Shown one piece after another: positions 1-12,986 of a stretch of DNA of 40,824 bases (position 1 is the first letter of the stretch; every line of letters begins with the position of its first letter). Position numbers and translations under genes: made by a program. Where the stretch lies: contig JALWNT010000083.1 in NCBI GenBank assembly GCA_027080995.1, forward strand, positions 1 to 40,824, given 5' to 3'. The stretch comes from Campylobacteraceae bacterium (GTDB taxonomy: Bacteria; Campylobacterota; Campylobacteria; Campylobacterales; Sulfurovaceae). Below the pieces are notes generated by a model. It saw only the letters and a program-made list of their open reading frames with translations. It was not told where the DNA came from and did no database searches.

Positions 1-4998
<4,998 letters not shown>

Positions 4999-5018
4999 TC
5001 ATCGTCCTTTACCGTGTG

Positions 5019-5040
5019 AAGGGGGCGGATGTCCCTTTTT
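5019..5040 (+). terminator. Possible weak terminator after rpoC
   Basis: A short stem AAGGG/CCCTT (5019-5023 with 5033-5037) is followed by a T-run to 5040, 20 nt after the rpoC stop. The stem is only 5 bp, so it may be leaky. It separates rpoBC from the rpsL promoter just downstream. Confidence 0.4.
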
Positions 5041-5062
5041 GTCGTTAGCATCTTGCTTTTTT

Positions 5063-5097
5063 GTTTTTAACTTCTTTTAATCAATTTTAACTATAAT
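5063..5097 (+). promoter_or_regulatory. Campylobacterota-type sigma70 promoter of rpsL-rpsG-fusA
   Basis: A perfect -10 hexamer TATAAT lies at 5092-5097. In place of a -35 box there are phased T-tracts (TTTTTAA, TTTTAA, TTTTAA) about 10 bp apart, which is the established promoter style of Campylobacter and Helicobacter sigma70. The predicted transcription start is near 5104, giving a leader of about 117 nt before rpsL. Confidence 0.75.
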
Positions 5098-5118
5098 TAC
5101 GGCCTATTTTTCCGTCGG

Positions 5119-5161
5119 TACACCTCGGCCGAGAGTTTTGTGAACTTTCGATCGAGGTGTA
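5119..5161 (+). promoter_or_regulatory. Structured rpsL leader hairpin (candidate r-protein leader)
   Basis: A 43-nt hairpin lies within the rpsL 5' leader. The outer stem TACACCTCG (5119-5127) pairs perfectly with CGAGGTGTA (5153-5161). A 2x2 internal loop follows, then an inner 8-bp stem CGAGAGTT/AACTTTCG with one G-U pair and the loop TTGTG. It begins about 15 nt after the predicted transcript start and ends 59 nt before the rpsL start codon, so it is in the mRNA. No T-run follows, so it is not a terminator. Autoregulation by a ribosomal protein is the obvious hypothesis but is not shown by sequence alone. Confidence 0.7.
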
Positions 5162-5220
5162 GCCACCCGGATTCGATTCTCGAGAGAGAAAAAAACATTT
5201 TTGAACGAAAGGATACTGAT

Positions 5221-5592
5221 TTGCCTACTATCAACCAGTTGATCCGCAAAGAGCGGAAAAAGGTGATCAAGAAATCGAAATCACCGGCACTCGTAAACTG
5301 CCCCCAGCGTCGCGGCGTCTGCACCCGCGTCTATACCACGACCCCCAAGAAGCCGAACTCCGCGCTTCGTAAGGTCGCAAAAGTCCGCCTTACCAGCGGC
5401 TTTGAAGTCATCTCCTACATCGGAGGAGAGGGCCACAACCTGCAGGAGCACTCCATCGTCCTCGTCCGTGGCGGACGGGTCAAAGACCTCCCCGGTGTGA
5501 AGTATCACATCGTCCGCGGTGCGCTGGATACCTCCGGTGTCGCTAACCGGAAGCGTGCCCGCTCCAAATACGGAACCAAGCGTCCCAAGTAA
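5221..5592 (+). CDS. rpsL: 30S ribosomal protein S12
   Basis: S12 is part of the decoding centre of the 30S subunit. The protein is 123 aa from a TTG start at 5221 preceded by GAAAGGAT. An upstream in-frame ATG would add 27 residues that no S12 has. It begins [14 protein letters not shown] and carries [10 protein letters not shown] and [11 protein letters not shown]. The streptomycin-determining lysines in [10 protein letters not shown] and [11 protein letters not shown] are both present, the wild-type sensitive form. The Asp in VKDLPGVKY is the residue methylthiolated by RimO, which is encoded at 19.6-20.9 kb in this same window. It leads the operon rpsL-rpsG-fusA. Confidence 0.97.
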   Translation: MPTINQLIRKERKKVIKKSKSPALVNCPQRRGVCTRVYTTTPKKPNSALRKVAKVRLTSGFEVISYIGGEGHNLQEHSIVLVRGGRVKDLPGVKYHIVRGALDTSGVANRKRARSKYGTKRPK

Positions 5593-5599
5593 GTTGGGA
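5583..5599 (+). other. Hairpin spanning the rpsL stop codon
   Basis: TCCCAA (5583-5588) and TTGGGA (5594-5599) form a perfect 6-bp stem. The loop GTAAG includes the TAA stop of rpsL, and ATTTTC follows. It could act as a weak attenuator or mRNA-processing site between rpsL and rpsG. Confidence 0.45.
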
Positions 5600-5636
5600 A
5601 TTTTCGGCCAGCGTCGCGGCCTCGCCGCCAATCCAG

Positions 5637-5667
5637 GCCCGCTCGTCCATCCTTCGTGGAGCCGGGC
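5637..5667 (+). promoter_or_regulatory. rpsL-rpsG intergenic stem-loop, possible S7 site
   Basis: GCCCG (5637-5641) pairs with CGGGC (5663-5667), and the stem can continue through CTC/GAG with small bulges to a loop around TCCTTCG. It lies in the 112-nt rpsL-rpsG spacer, the position where E. coli S7 binds the str mRNA to repress translation. No sequence homology to the E. coli site was established, so the role is inference. Confidence 0.35.
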
Positions 5668-5689
5668 TTGAGTAAATCGTTTCGATTGA

Positions 5690-6172
<483 letters not shown>

Positions 6173-6187
6173 GACCAAGGAAAGAAT

Positions 6188-8269
6188 ATGCCCAGATCAC
6201 ACCCTATCGAAAAAGTACGCAATATCGGAATCGCGGCGCACATCGACGCCGGGAAGACCACCACCACCGAACGGATCCTCTTTTACACCGGCGTCAGCCA
6301 CAAGATCGGTGAAGTCCACGACGGTGCCGCCACGATGGACTGGATGGAGCAGGAGCAAGAGCGCGGGATCACCATTACCTCCGCGGCGACCACCTGTGAA
6401 TGGAAAGGCGTCCAGATCAACATCATCGACACTCCGGGCCACGTCGACTTCACCATCGAAGTCGAGCGCTCGATGCGTGTCCTCGACGGCGCGGTCGCCG
6501 TCTTTTGTTCCGTCGGTGGCGTCCAGCCCCAGTCGGAGACCGTCTGGCGCCAGGCCAACAAGTACCACGTCCCCCGTATGGTCTTCGTCAACAAGATGGA
6601 CCGTACCGGTGCCGATTTCTTTGAGGTCGAGCGCCAGATCAAAGACCGCCTCAACGCCAACCCCGTTCCCATCCAGATCCCCATCGGTGCCGAAGAGAAC
6701 TTCAAGGGTGTCGTCGACCTCGTCGAGATGAAAGCGGTCATCTGGGACGACGATCAGAGCCTGATGGGTCAAAAGTACGAAATCGTCGACATCCCCGAAG
6801 ATTTGGTCGAACTGGCCGAAGAGTATCGGGAAAAGATGATCGAAGCAGTCGCGGAGACCAGCGATGAGCTTCTCGACAAGTACATGGAGGGCGAAGAGCT
6901 CACCAAAGAGGAGATCAAAGCAGGCCTCAAGCAGGGATGCATCGACTTGAGTATCGTTCCGATGACCTGCGGTACCGCCTTTAAGAACAAAGGGGTCCAG
7001 ACGCTTCTCGACGCGGTTGTCGACTATATGCCGGCTCCGACCGAAGTCCCCCCGATCAAGGGACAATACGAAGACGGCACCGAAGTTCTCGTCGAGTCGA
7101 CCGACAACGGCCCCTTCGCCGCGTTGGCGTTCAAGATCATGACCGACCCCTTCGTAGGGCAGCTCACTTTCATCCGGGTCTACCGCGGGATTTTGAACTC
7201 CGGTTCTTATGTCTACAACACCAGCAAAGATAAAAAAGAGCGGATCGGTCGTCTGCTGCGGATGCACTCCAACAAACGCGAAGAGATCAGCGAACTCTAC
7301 GCCGGAGAGATCGGCGCCGTCGTCGGCCTGAAGTATACGCTCACCGGTGATACCCTCGCCGACGAGAAAGACAAAGTCATCCTCGAGAAGATGGAATTCC
7401 CCGATCCCGTCATCTCCGTCGCCGTCGAGCCCAAGACCAAAGCCGACCAGGAGAAGATGGGTGTCGCTCTGCAAAAACTGGCGCAGGAGGATCCCTCTTT
7501 CCGTGTCACCACCGACGAAGAGTCCGGGCAGACCATCATCTCCGGAATGGGCGAACTTCACCTCGAGATCCTCGTCGATCGGATGATGCGGGAATTCAAG
7601 GTCGAAGCGGAAGTCGGCGCACCTCAGGTCGCTTACCGCGAAACGATCAAAGCTCCCGTCAACCAGGAGTACAAGTACGCCAAGCAGTCCGGCGGACGCG
7701 GACAGTACGGTCACGTCTTCCTCAAGATCGAGCCCCAGGAGCAGGGTGCCGGGTACGAGTTTATCGACGAGATCAAGGGTGGTGTCATCCCCAAAGAGTA
7801 CATCCCTGCCGTCGACAAGGGTATCCAGGAGGCGATGCAGCGGGGTATCCAGGCTGGCTACCCTGTCGAAGACGTCAAAGTCACTCTCTACGACGGAAGC
7901 TACCACGAAGTCGACTCGTCGGAGATGGCCTTCAAACTGGCCGGATCCATGGGCTTCCGTGAAGGAGCCAAGAAAGCCAACCCCGTCATCCTCGAGCCGA
8001 TCATGAAGGTCGAAGTCGAAGTCCCCGAAGACTATATGGGTGACGTCATCGGTGATATCAACAAGCGCCGCGGACAGATCAACGGAATGGGCGACCGTGC
8101 CGGCAACAAGATCGTCGACGCCTTCGTCCCTCTGGCCGAAATGTTCGGTTATTCCACCGACCTGCGTTCTATGACGCAGGGGCGCGCGACCTACGCGATG
8201 GAGTTCGATCATTACGACGAAGTTCCCTCCAACGTCGCCAAAGAGATCATCGAAAAGCGCAACGGATAA
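6188..8269 (+). CDS. fusA: Elongation factor G
   Basis: This 693-aa translational GTPase drives ribosomal translocation and, with RRF, recycling. The G domain shows G1 AHIDAGKTT (residues 17-25), the switch I region ending in [11 protein letters not shown]3 DTPGHVDF (81-88, with His85) and G4 NKMDR. The C-terminal domains IV and V follow, including [11 protein letters not shown] and the [18 protein letters not shown] block. The length is full. The start at 6188 has AAGGAAAG upstream. No tuf gene follows, unlike in E. coli but as in other Campylobacterota. Confidence 0.98.
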   Translation: MPRSHPIEKVRNIGIAAHIDAGKTTTTERILFYTGVSHKIGEVHDGAATMDWMEQEQERGITITSAATTCEWKGVQINIIDTPGHVDFTIEVERSMRVLDGAVAVFCSVGGVQPQSETVWRQANKYHVPRMVFVNKMDRTGADFFEVERQIKDRLNANPVPIQIPIGAEENFKGVVDLVEMKAVIWDDDQSLMGQKYEIVDIPEDLVELAEEYREKMIEAVAETSDELLDKYMEGEELTKEEIKAGLKQGCIDLSIVPMTCGTAFKNKGVQTLLDAVVDYMPAPTEVPPIKGQYEDGTEVLVESTDNGPFAALAFKIMTDPFVGQLTFIRVYRGILNSGSYVYNTSKDKKERIGRLLRMHSNKREEISELYAGEIGAVVGLKYTLTGDTLADEKDKVILEKMEFPDPVISVAVEPKTKADQEKMGVALQKLAQEDPSFRVTTDEESGQTIISGMGELHLEILVDRMMREFKVEAEVGAPQVAYRETIKAPVNQEYKYAKQSGGRGQYGHVFLKIEPQEQGAGYEFIDEIKGGVIPKEYIPAVDKGIQEAMQRGIQAGYPVEDVKVTLYDGSYHEVDSSEMAFKLAGSMGFREGAKKANPVILEPIMKVEVEVPEDYMGDVIGDINKRRGQINGMGDRAGNKIVDAFVPLAEMFGYSTDLRSMTQGRATYAMEFDHYDEVPSNVAKEIIEKRNG

Positions 8270-8270
8270 T

Positions 8271-8346
8271 GAAACGCTTTATGGCGTTTCAAGTTAATAG
8301 TAAATAATTTTGGAAGCGTCACGTTGTGACGGCTTCTATCTTTTTG
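8271..8346 (+). terminator. Tandem hairpins and terminator after fusA
   Basis: A 7-bp hairpin GAAACGC/GCGTTTC (8271-8277 with 8284-8290) directly follows the fusA stop. A second stem GAAG-CGTCAC/GTGACG-GCTTC (8313-8336, one bulged base) ends in TATCTTTTT. The second one has terminator form on the plus strand and overlaps the last codons of the convergent thpR gene, so it could serve both genes. Confidence 0.65.
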
Positions 8347-8816
8347 TAAATGGCTCCGTTGGGGCATAGATCGCTTTCGTAGAGTGCAATTTCCGTTTTT
8401 ATCTCTCCAATAATCTTTTCTCTATATATTTCTAAAAGCTCTTTATAGCCTCTCCAGTTTGTTATTCTTTTGATTCGGCAGAGTGTCACGTGGGGAGTAA
8501 ATCGATAGAGTTCAAATCCCATACGCCGTATCTCGGCCGCTTTACGGTAGAGTACCTTCGCTTTTGATTTTGCGTAGAAGATATGGGGAGGATGTCCAAA
8601 GTTTCCTACTCCTTTGAGCGAAGCGGGACAACTAAGAGGATTGAGCTGACGCAGTCGTTCCCTCCACGGCGCGGCCGAGGGCTGCTCTCCGAGAAAAATC
8701 CAAGTCAAGTGGAGATTTGTCTCTTCGACCCATTTCCCCTCCACTACTTTGGAGAAATCCTTCTGGAACGAAGCATAATCATAAAAGACAATTGGTGAAG
8801 CGATAAAAAGACGCAT
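8319..8816 (-). CDS. thpR: RNA 2',3'-cyclic phosphodiesterase (2H family, LigT/ThpR-like)
   Basis: The product is a 165-aa 2H phosphoesterase, a family that hydrolyses 2',3'-cyclic phosphate RNA ends and was first described as 2'-5' RNA ligase. The start MRLFIASPI is chosen at 8816 because the open frame upstream adds 21 residues without family resemblance. No clear Shine-Dalgarno is seen. The two catalytic HxTx motifs are present: HLTW near residue 36 and HVTL near residue 114. It converges on fusA and is divergent from aroK. Its last codons lie inside the fusA terminator. The substrate in the cell is unknown. Confidence 0.85.
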   Translation of the reverse strand: MRLFIASPIVFYDYASFQKDFSKVVEGKWVEETNLHLTWIFLGEQPSAAPWRERLRQLNPLSCPASLKGVGNFGHPPHIFYAKSKAKVLYRKAAEIRRMGFELYRFTPHVTLCRIKRITNWRGYKELLEIYREKIIGEIKTEIALYESDLCPNGAIYKKIEAVTT

Positions 8817-8851
8817 AGCATATTGTGCCAAAAGATATACCGTTGATTCTG

Positions 8852-8857
8852 TATAAT
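8852..8857 (+). promoter_or_regulatory. aroK -10 box
   Basis: A perfect TATAAT lies 43 nt before the aroK ATG, with TTGATTCTG just upstream. It is the likely aroK promoter in the 84-bp divergent gap to thpR. Confidence 0.55.
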
Positions 8858-8900
8858 CTCTCTCATACAAAATCATCACAGCGATTCAAAATGGAACGAA

Positions 8901-9431
8901 ATGAAAAAAGACAACATTCTTCTCATCGGATTTATGGGAGTAGGCAAAGGGACAACAGCCAGAGCCTATGCCAAAAAGTACGGTATCTACAACATCGATA
9001 CCGACGATCTTATCGAATCCAAAGAGAACCGGAGAATCCCAAAGATTTTCAAAAAAAAGGGTGAAGCCTATTTCCGGAAACTCGAGCAAGAGACAGCCGA
9101 CTGGATCGAGTGCTGCGTGCAAGGGACCCTGATCAGCTGCGGCGGAGGGTTTTATCAGGTCGAGAACCTTAAAAAATTAGGAATCATTGTACTGCTAGAT
9201 GCCTCTTACGACTGGATCTATAAGCGTCTGAGTACCGCCAAAAATGCCAAAAACAAATTAGCAAAACGTCCTCTTTTCTCCGAGCCGAAAAAGGCGAAAA
9301 AGCTCTATAGCCAACGGGAAAAGGCCTATAAAAAGATAGCCGATCTAGTGATCAACGTCGAAGACAAACACCTTGACGAAATATTGGAAGAGATTCGGAA
9401 AGGGGTGGAGAAATTGAGGGTTGAGGGTTGA
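8901..9431 (+). CDS. aroK: Shikimate kinase
   Basis: This enzyme phosphorylates shikimate with ATP in the chorismate pathway. The 176-aa protein shows the P-loop GFMGVGKGTTAR (residues 10-21), the shikimate-binding IDTDDLIE, the FRKLE segment and the CGGGF loop, plus a lid region RPLFSE. The P-loop reads GKGT, as in adenylate kinases, rather than the GKS/GKT usual for AroK. The C-terminal residues and stop codon are written by a heptanucleotide repeat (TTGAGGG units from 9414), so the tail KLRVEG is probably an acquired ending. It has its own promoter upstream. Confidence 0.9.
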   Translation: MKKDNILLIGFMGVGKGTTARAYAKKYGIYNIDTDDLIESKENRRIPKIFKKKGEAYFRKLEQETADWIECCVQGTLISCGGGFYQVENLKKLGIIVLLDASYDWIYKRLSTAKNAKNKLAKRPLFSEPKKAKKLYSQREKAYKKIADLVINVEDKHLDEILEEIRKGVEKLRVEG

Positions 9432-9448
9432 GAATTTTGGATTTTGGA
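9414..9448 (+). repeat. Heptanucleotide tandem array at aroK 3' end
   Basis: Five 7-nt units read TTGAGGG, TTGAGGG, TTGAGAA, TTTTGGA, TTTTGGA. The first units overlap the aroK reading frame and supply its stop codon. It is one of at least nine period-7 loci in the window. Confidence 0.75.
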
Positions 9449-9491
9449 TTGAAAAGCCTGACAATGATTACCGGCGGAAACAAACGACCCG

Positions 9492-9719
9492 CTACCCACT
9501 CTTCCTCTCCAATTGTTCGATCCCCTTGTAGAGAGCCGTGAGGATCCCGAAGACGATCATCGTCGTGAAGATGCATTTGGGAGCCTGGTCGGCGAAGGTC
9601 CCGCCGCTGCGAAAGATATAAACCAGGAGAGCAAACCACAGGCCCACCATCCCGACCGCTACCACCCGTTTGAGCCAGCGATAAATCTCTGTTTTTTTTG
9701 TATCGGTATCCTGTTTCAT
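9492..9719 (-). CDS. Small two-helix membrane protein of unknown function
   Basis: I do not recognise this 75-aa protein. It has a charged N-terminus (MKQDTDTKKTEIYRWLKR), a hydrophobic segment VVAVGMVGLWFALLVYIF and a second one around CIFTTMIVFGILTALY, then a charged tail KGIEQLERKSG. This predicts two transmembrane helices. It is divergent from ispA with only 54 bp between the start codons. No Shine-Dalgarno precedes the ATG. A TAAAAT box (9726-9731, minus strand) lies 6 nt upstream of it, so the transcript may be leaderless. Confidence 0.65.
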   Translation of the reverse strand: MKQDTDTKKTEIYRWLKRVVAVGMVGLWFALLVYIFRSGGTFADQAPKCIFTTMIVFGILTALYKGIEQLERKSG

Positions 9720-9742
9720 CCGGGCATTTTAACCTATTTTGT

Positions 9743-9748
9743 TATAAT
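9743..9748 (+). promoter_or_regulatory. ispA -10 box
   Basis: A perfect TATAAT lies 25 nt before the ispA ATG, with T-rich sequence TTTTAACCTATTTTG upstream. It faces the minus-strand TAAAAT box of the small membrane gene, making a compact divergent promoter pair. Confidence 0.6.
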
Positions 9749-9773
9749 CCCCCAAACCAATCGAAAGCAGGCG

Positions 9774-10637
9774 ATGCAGGATTTCGAAACCTTTTTGGCC
9801 GACCATATGCCGACGGTCGATACGTTCCATCCCCAATACAACGAAGCGCTGCAGACGATGCTCCTCGCGGGAGGCAAACGTTTTCGCCCGCGGCTGCTGC
9901 TGGGCATCGTCGAAGCGTATCAGCCACTCTTGCTGGAGTCGGCGATGCACCCCGCCTTGGCGTTGGAAGTCTTCCACACCTACTCCCTGATCCACGACGA
10001 TCTTCCCGCAATGGACGATGCGGCGCTGCGCCGCGGGCATCCCACACTGCACACCCGCTACGACGACGCTCTGGCGATTTTGGCGGGCGACGCGCTCAAC
10101 ACCCACGCGTTCGAGATTCTCGCTCAGAGCCCCTTTCGCGCCGACGTCCGCATCGAGCTGGTGCGGATCCTGGCCAAAAACGGCGGCAGCGGGGGAATGG
10201 TCCTGGGCCAGGCGATCGATCTGCATTTCGAGAAACACCCCCTGCATCTTGATGAGGTGCTCGAACTGCACCGGAACAAGACCGCCAAACTCATCGCCGC
10301 GTCGCTGGAGATGGGGGCCGTGATCGTCGGCCTCGAGCTCCCCGTACGCCGGGCGCTCTACGATTTCGGTATCGAGCTGGGCCTGCTCTTCCAGGTACAA
10401 GACGACATCCTCGACGCGACGCTAAGCAGCGAAGAGGCCGGAAAACCGACCAACCACGATCAGGACAAAAACAGTTTCATCACCCTGCTGGGTCTGGAGG
10501 GGGCTCAGGCTTACGCCGACGGGCTGGCCGAGAGCCTGGAGGAGCGTTTCTCCGGCTTCGAAGCGCCGCTGCGAAAAGCGCTGGAGCCGCTGATGCGGCA
10601 GTATCTCTTCCGGCACCGCACTCCGGTGAAAAAATAG
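9774..10637 (+). CDS. ispA: Polyprenyl synthetase (farnesyl/geranylgeranyl diphosphate synthase)
   Basis: This enzyme condenses IPP with allylic diphosphates to make short-chain prenyl diphosphates. The ATG at 9774 gives 287 aa. The open frame continues 87 codons upstream but would cross the promoter and the divergent gene. The first aspartate-rich motif is DDLPAMDD with the following RRGHPT, and the second is DDILD within QVQDDILDATL. The GKPTNHDQDKNSFITLLG segment is the variant typical of Campylobacterota IspA. It is followed by tkt, the order also found in Campylobacter. It feeds quinone and undecaprenyl synthesis together with IspG, encoded at 34.4 kb. Confidence 0.93.
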   Translation: MQDFETFLADHMPTVDTFHPQYNEALQTMLLAGGKRFRPRLLLGIVEAYQPLLLESAMHPALALEVFHTYSLIHDDLPAMDDAALRRGHPTLHTRYDDALAILAGDALNTHAFEILAQSPFRADVRIELVRILAKNGGSGGMVLGQAIDLHFEKHPLHLDEVLELHRNKTAKLIAASLEMGAVIVGLELPVRRALYDFGIELGLLFQVQDDILDATLSSEEAGKPTNHDQDKNSFITLLGLEGAQAYADGLAESLEERFSGFEAPLRKALEPLMRQYLFRHRTPVKK

Positions 10638-10658
10638 AGGAGAAAAACCGATGCGCCG

Positions 10659-10730
10659 GTGGGGTGCGATCTGGACAGCTGGGCAAAAGGGATACCTCCC
10701 GGCCTTTCCGCTGTCCAGATCCCACCCCAC
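10659..10730 (+). repeat. 21-bp inverted repeat in the ispA-tkt spacer
   Basis: Left arm 10659-10679 and right arm 10710-10730 are reverse complements at 20 of 21 positions, with one C-C mismatch at 10667/10722. The 30-nt loop can form an inner AAAGG/CCTTT stem (10686-10690 with 10703-10707). The structure starts 22 nt after the ispA stop and ends 34 nt before tkt. There is no T-run after it, so it does not look like a terminator. It could be a processing site, a cis-regulatory RNA or a small palindromic insertion. It also lies inside an open frame that is not the true tkt start. Confidence 0.85.
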
Positions 10731-10764
10731 GGATGGACAAGACGAGCAAAGAAGGATAAAAAGA

Positions 10765-12744
10765 ATGTCGAACGAAATGCGCAAAAAAATGGCCGATACG
10801 ATCCGCTTCCTCGCGGCGGATATGATCCAAAAAGCCAACAGTGGCCACCCGGGCGCCCCGATGGGCCTGGCGGACATCGCCGTAGTGCTCGGCGAACATC
10901 TGCGCCACAACCCCAAAAATCCCCACTGGCTCAACCGCGACCGTCTGGTCTTCTCCGGCGGCCACGCCACGGGCCTGATCTACAGTCTACTCTACCTCTG
11001 GGGCTACGATCTGAGTATGGAAGACCTCAAAAACTTCCGCCAGCTCGGCTCCCGAACGCCCGGGCATCCCGAATACGGCCACACGCCAGGCGTGGAGATC
11101 ACCACCGGCCCTCTCGGGCAGGGAGTCGCCAACGCCGTGGGCTTCGCGATGGCCGAAGCCTACACCGCCAACAAAGTCAACTCCCCCACCTGCAAGCTTA
11201 TCGACCACAAAGTCTACTGCTTCTGCGGAGACGGTGACCTGGAAGAGGGAATCAGCTACGAAGCGTGTGCCCTGGCGGGTCGCTTCGCCCTCAAGGATCT
11301 GATCCTGATCTACGACAGCAACCACATCACCATCGAAGGGGAAACCTCCATCGCCTGGAACGAAGATATCGAAAAGCGTTTCGAAGCCCAGAACTGGAAG
11401 GTGATCAAGATCAACGGCCACTGCTACGACGAGATCGACGCGGCCCTTACCGAAGCCAAGGCCAGCGACCGTCCCACCATCATCGTCGCCAACACCATCA
11501 TTGGCCGCAAAGCGGTGGGCTTGGAAGGCAACCACGAAGTGCACGGCGCCCCCCTGGGTGAAGAGGTGATCAAAGTCTCCAAAGAGAAGGCCGGCTTCCC
11601 TCCCGAGGAGAGCTTCTACGTCCCCGAAGACGTCCTGCTGCGCTTCCGCTGTGCCGTGGAGCAGGGGGAGCTCTTTGAGAAGGAGTGGAAACATTTGCTC
11701 AAGCAGGCTCCATTCGCGGAGCAGAACGAGGCGCTGGAGCGGCTCTTGCATCCGAACTTCGAGGCGATCGACTGGCCCGATTTCAGTGAAACTCCCGAAA
11801 TGGCGACCCGCGACAGCAACGGCCGGATTCTCAACGCGATCGCCCGGGCGATCCCCGGCTTCCTGGGGGGCAGCGGCGATTTGGCCCCCTCCAACAAAAC
11901 CCACCTCAAAGATATGGGCGATTTCCCCCAGGGCAAAAATATGCACTTCGGGATCCGCGAACACGCGATGGGAGCCATCACCAATGCGATGGCCCTCTAC
12001 GGCACCGTCATCCCCTTCAACGCCACCTTCTTCGTCTTCAGCGACTACCAGAAGCCCGCCGTACGGATCGCGGCCCTCTCGGGCATTCGCAACTTCTTCG
12101 TCTGGACCCACGACAGCATCGGTGTCGGCGAAGACGGCCCCACCCACCAGCCCATCGAGCATCTGAGCCAATTCCGCGCGCTGCCCGACTTCTACGTCTG
12201 GCGCCCCGCCGACGCGACGGAAAACGTGGAAGCCTGGAAAGCGGCGCTGAAACTCGACAAACCCCAGGCCTTCGTCCTGAGCCGCCAGAAACTCAAAACC
12301 CTCAAACCCCAAAAAGACTTCGGCGACGTAAGCCGCGGAGCCTACATCGTCAAAAAGCGCGAAGGGGCGGTCCTGACGATTATGGCCAGCGGTTCGGAGC
12401 TGATGCCCTCTTTGCAAGCCGGCTGCTTCCTCGAGCAGATGGGTCTGCCTGCCAACATCGTCTCGGTGCCCTGCTTCGATCTCTTCGACGAGCAGGACGC
12501 AGCGTACAAAAACGCCGTCATCGACCCCGCGACCAAAGTCCTCGCCGTCGAAGCGGCCCGGGGGATCGAATATTACAAATACGCCGACGATGTTCTGGGG
12601 ATGGAGACTTTCGGCGCTTCAGGCCCCGGCGGAGAGCTTTTCAAACATTTTGGCTTCACGATCAAGAACATCAAAGCCCGCGCCGCCGCGCTGATGGGAG
12701 TGGAGAACAAAACGGTCACGATCGAAAAGCTGGGAGAAGCGTAA
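10765..12744 (+). CDS. tkt: Transketolase
   Basis: This TPP-dependent enzyme of the non-oxidative pentose phosphate pathway moves two-carbon units between sugar phosphates. In an autotroph it also serves carbon metabolism. The start MSNEMRKKMADTIRFLAADM at 10765 follows AGAAGGATAAAAAG and gives 659 aa, a normal length. The motifs are NSGHPGAPMG, TTGPLGQGVANAVG, the TPP-binding GDGDLEEG, the second-domain VWTHDSIGVGEDGPTHQPIEH and the C-terminal GASGPGGELF. It lies 127 nt after ispA, separated by a long inverted repeat. It converges on the 12,987-14,279 membrane gene. Confidence 0.97.
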   Translation: MSNEMRKKMADTIRFLAADMIQKANSGHPGAPMGLADIAVVLGEHLRHNPKNPHWLNRDRLVFSGGHATGLIYSLLYLWGYDLSMEDLKNFRQLGSRTPGHPEYGHTPGVEITTGPLGQGVANAVGFAMAEAYTANKVNSPTCKLIDHKVYCFCGDGDLEEGISYEACALAGRFALKDLILIYDSNHITIEGETSIAWNEDIEKRFEAQNWKVIKINGHCYDEIDAALTEAKASDRPTIIVANTIIGRKAVGLEGNHEVHGAPLGEEVIKVSKEKAGFPPEESFYVPEDVLLRFRCAVEQGELFEKEWKHLLKQAPFAEQNEALERLLHPNFEAIDWPDFSETPEMATRDSNGRILNAIARAIPGFLGGSGDLAPSNKTHLKDMGDFPQGKNMHFGIREHAMGAITNAMALYGTVIPFNATFFVFSDYQKPAVRIAALSGIRNFFVWTHDSIGVGEDGPTHQPIEHLSQFRALPDFYVWRPADATENVEAWKAALKLDKPQAFVLSRQKLKTLKPQKDFGDVSRGAYIVKKREGAVLTIMASGSELMPSLQAGCFLEQMGLPANIVSVPCFDLFDEQDAAYKNAVIDPATKVLAVEAARGIEYYKYADDVLGMETFGASGPGGELFKHFGFTIKNIKARAAALMGVENKTVTIEKLGEA

Positions 12745-12750
12745 GTCAGA

Positions 12751-12764
12751 GAGGAGTGAGGAAT
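12751..12764 (+). repeat. Heptanucleotide repeat after tkt
   Basis: Two units, GAGGAGT and GAGGAAT, begin 6 nt after the tkt stop. The same pair occurs as its reverse complement (ATTCCTC, ACTCCTC) after ppk at 25,061, which ties the two loci to one family. Confidence 0.6.
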
Positions 12765-12827
12765 CTGCTTTTTCACTCTTTTTGTTTCTTTGGATTCGAT
12801 TTTCTTCAAAATATTTTTGTTGAGATC

Positions 12828-12970
12828 CGTAGGTTTGGCCCCGCCAAACGTCTCCTGGGACAATTTATTTTTTTTGAGGGAAGATTCTCTCTTCGATAAA
12901 GCACTTCCGAAAAACCCCGTAGTCTCGTAGAAGGTCTGTCCCCGTGACGTTTGACACGGTCAAACCTACG
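12828..12970. repeat. REP-like palindrome pair in the tkt/membrane-gene convergent gap
   Basis: Two 7-bp hairpins with 3-nt loops lie in inverted orientation: GTTTGGC-CCC-GCCAAAC (12833-12849) and GTTTGAC-ACG-GTCAAAC (12949-12965). Their flanks also match when one is reversed: CGTAG before and CGTC before a GGGACA after. Together they bound a 143-bp non-coding stretch within the 242-bp gap between convergent genes. A third related copy lies at 17,632-17,664, again between convergent genes. The form resembles REP/RAYT-type palindromes. No RAYT transposase is present in the window. Confidence 0.6.
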
Positions 12971-12986
12971 TTTTACACCTTGCTTG

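Noticed and set aside
6197-8212. 671-codon open frame antisense to fusA
   Set aside because: It mirrors fusA codons and has an Asp/Val/Leu-rich composition typical of antisense frames in GC-rich genes.
8817-8834. Sigma54 promoter before thpR (TTGGCAC and TGC on the minus strand)
   Set aside because: The GG to GC spacing is 8 nt and not the required 10, so it does not fit the -24/-12 consensus.
10651-10764. Longer N-terminus of transketolase
   Set aside because: It would encode the inverted repeat. The ATG at 10765 has a proper Shine-Dalgarno and matches the family start.
10659-10764. TPP riboswitch upstream of tkt
   Set aside because: No CUGAGA-type core or the second conserved TPP-binding arm is present. 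The region is just a long inverted repeat.
12573-12863. Small minus-strand frames in the tkt/membrane-gene gap
   Set aside because: They overlap tkt or the REP-like palindromes, lack ribosome-binding sites and have no recognisable domains.
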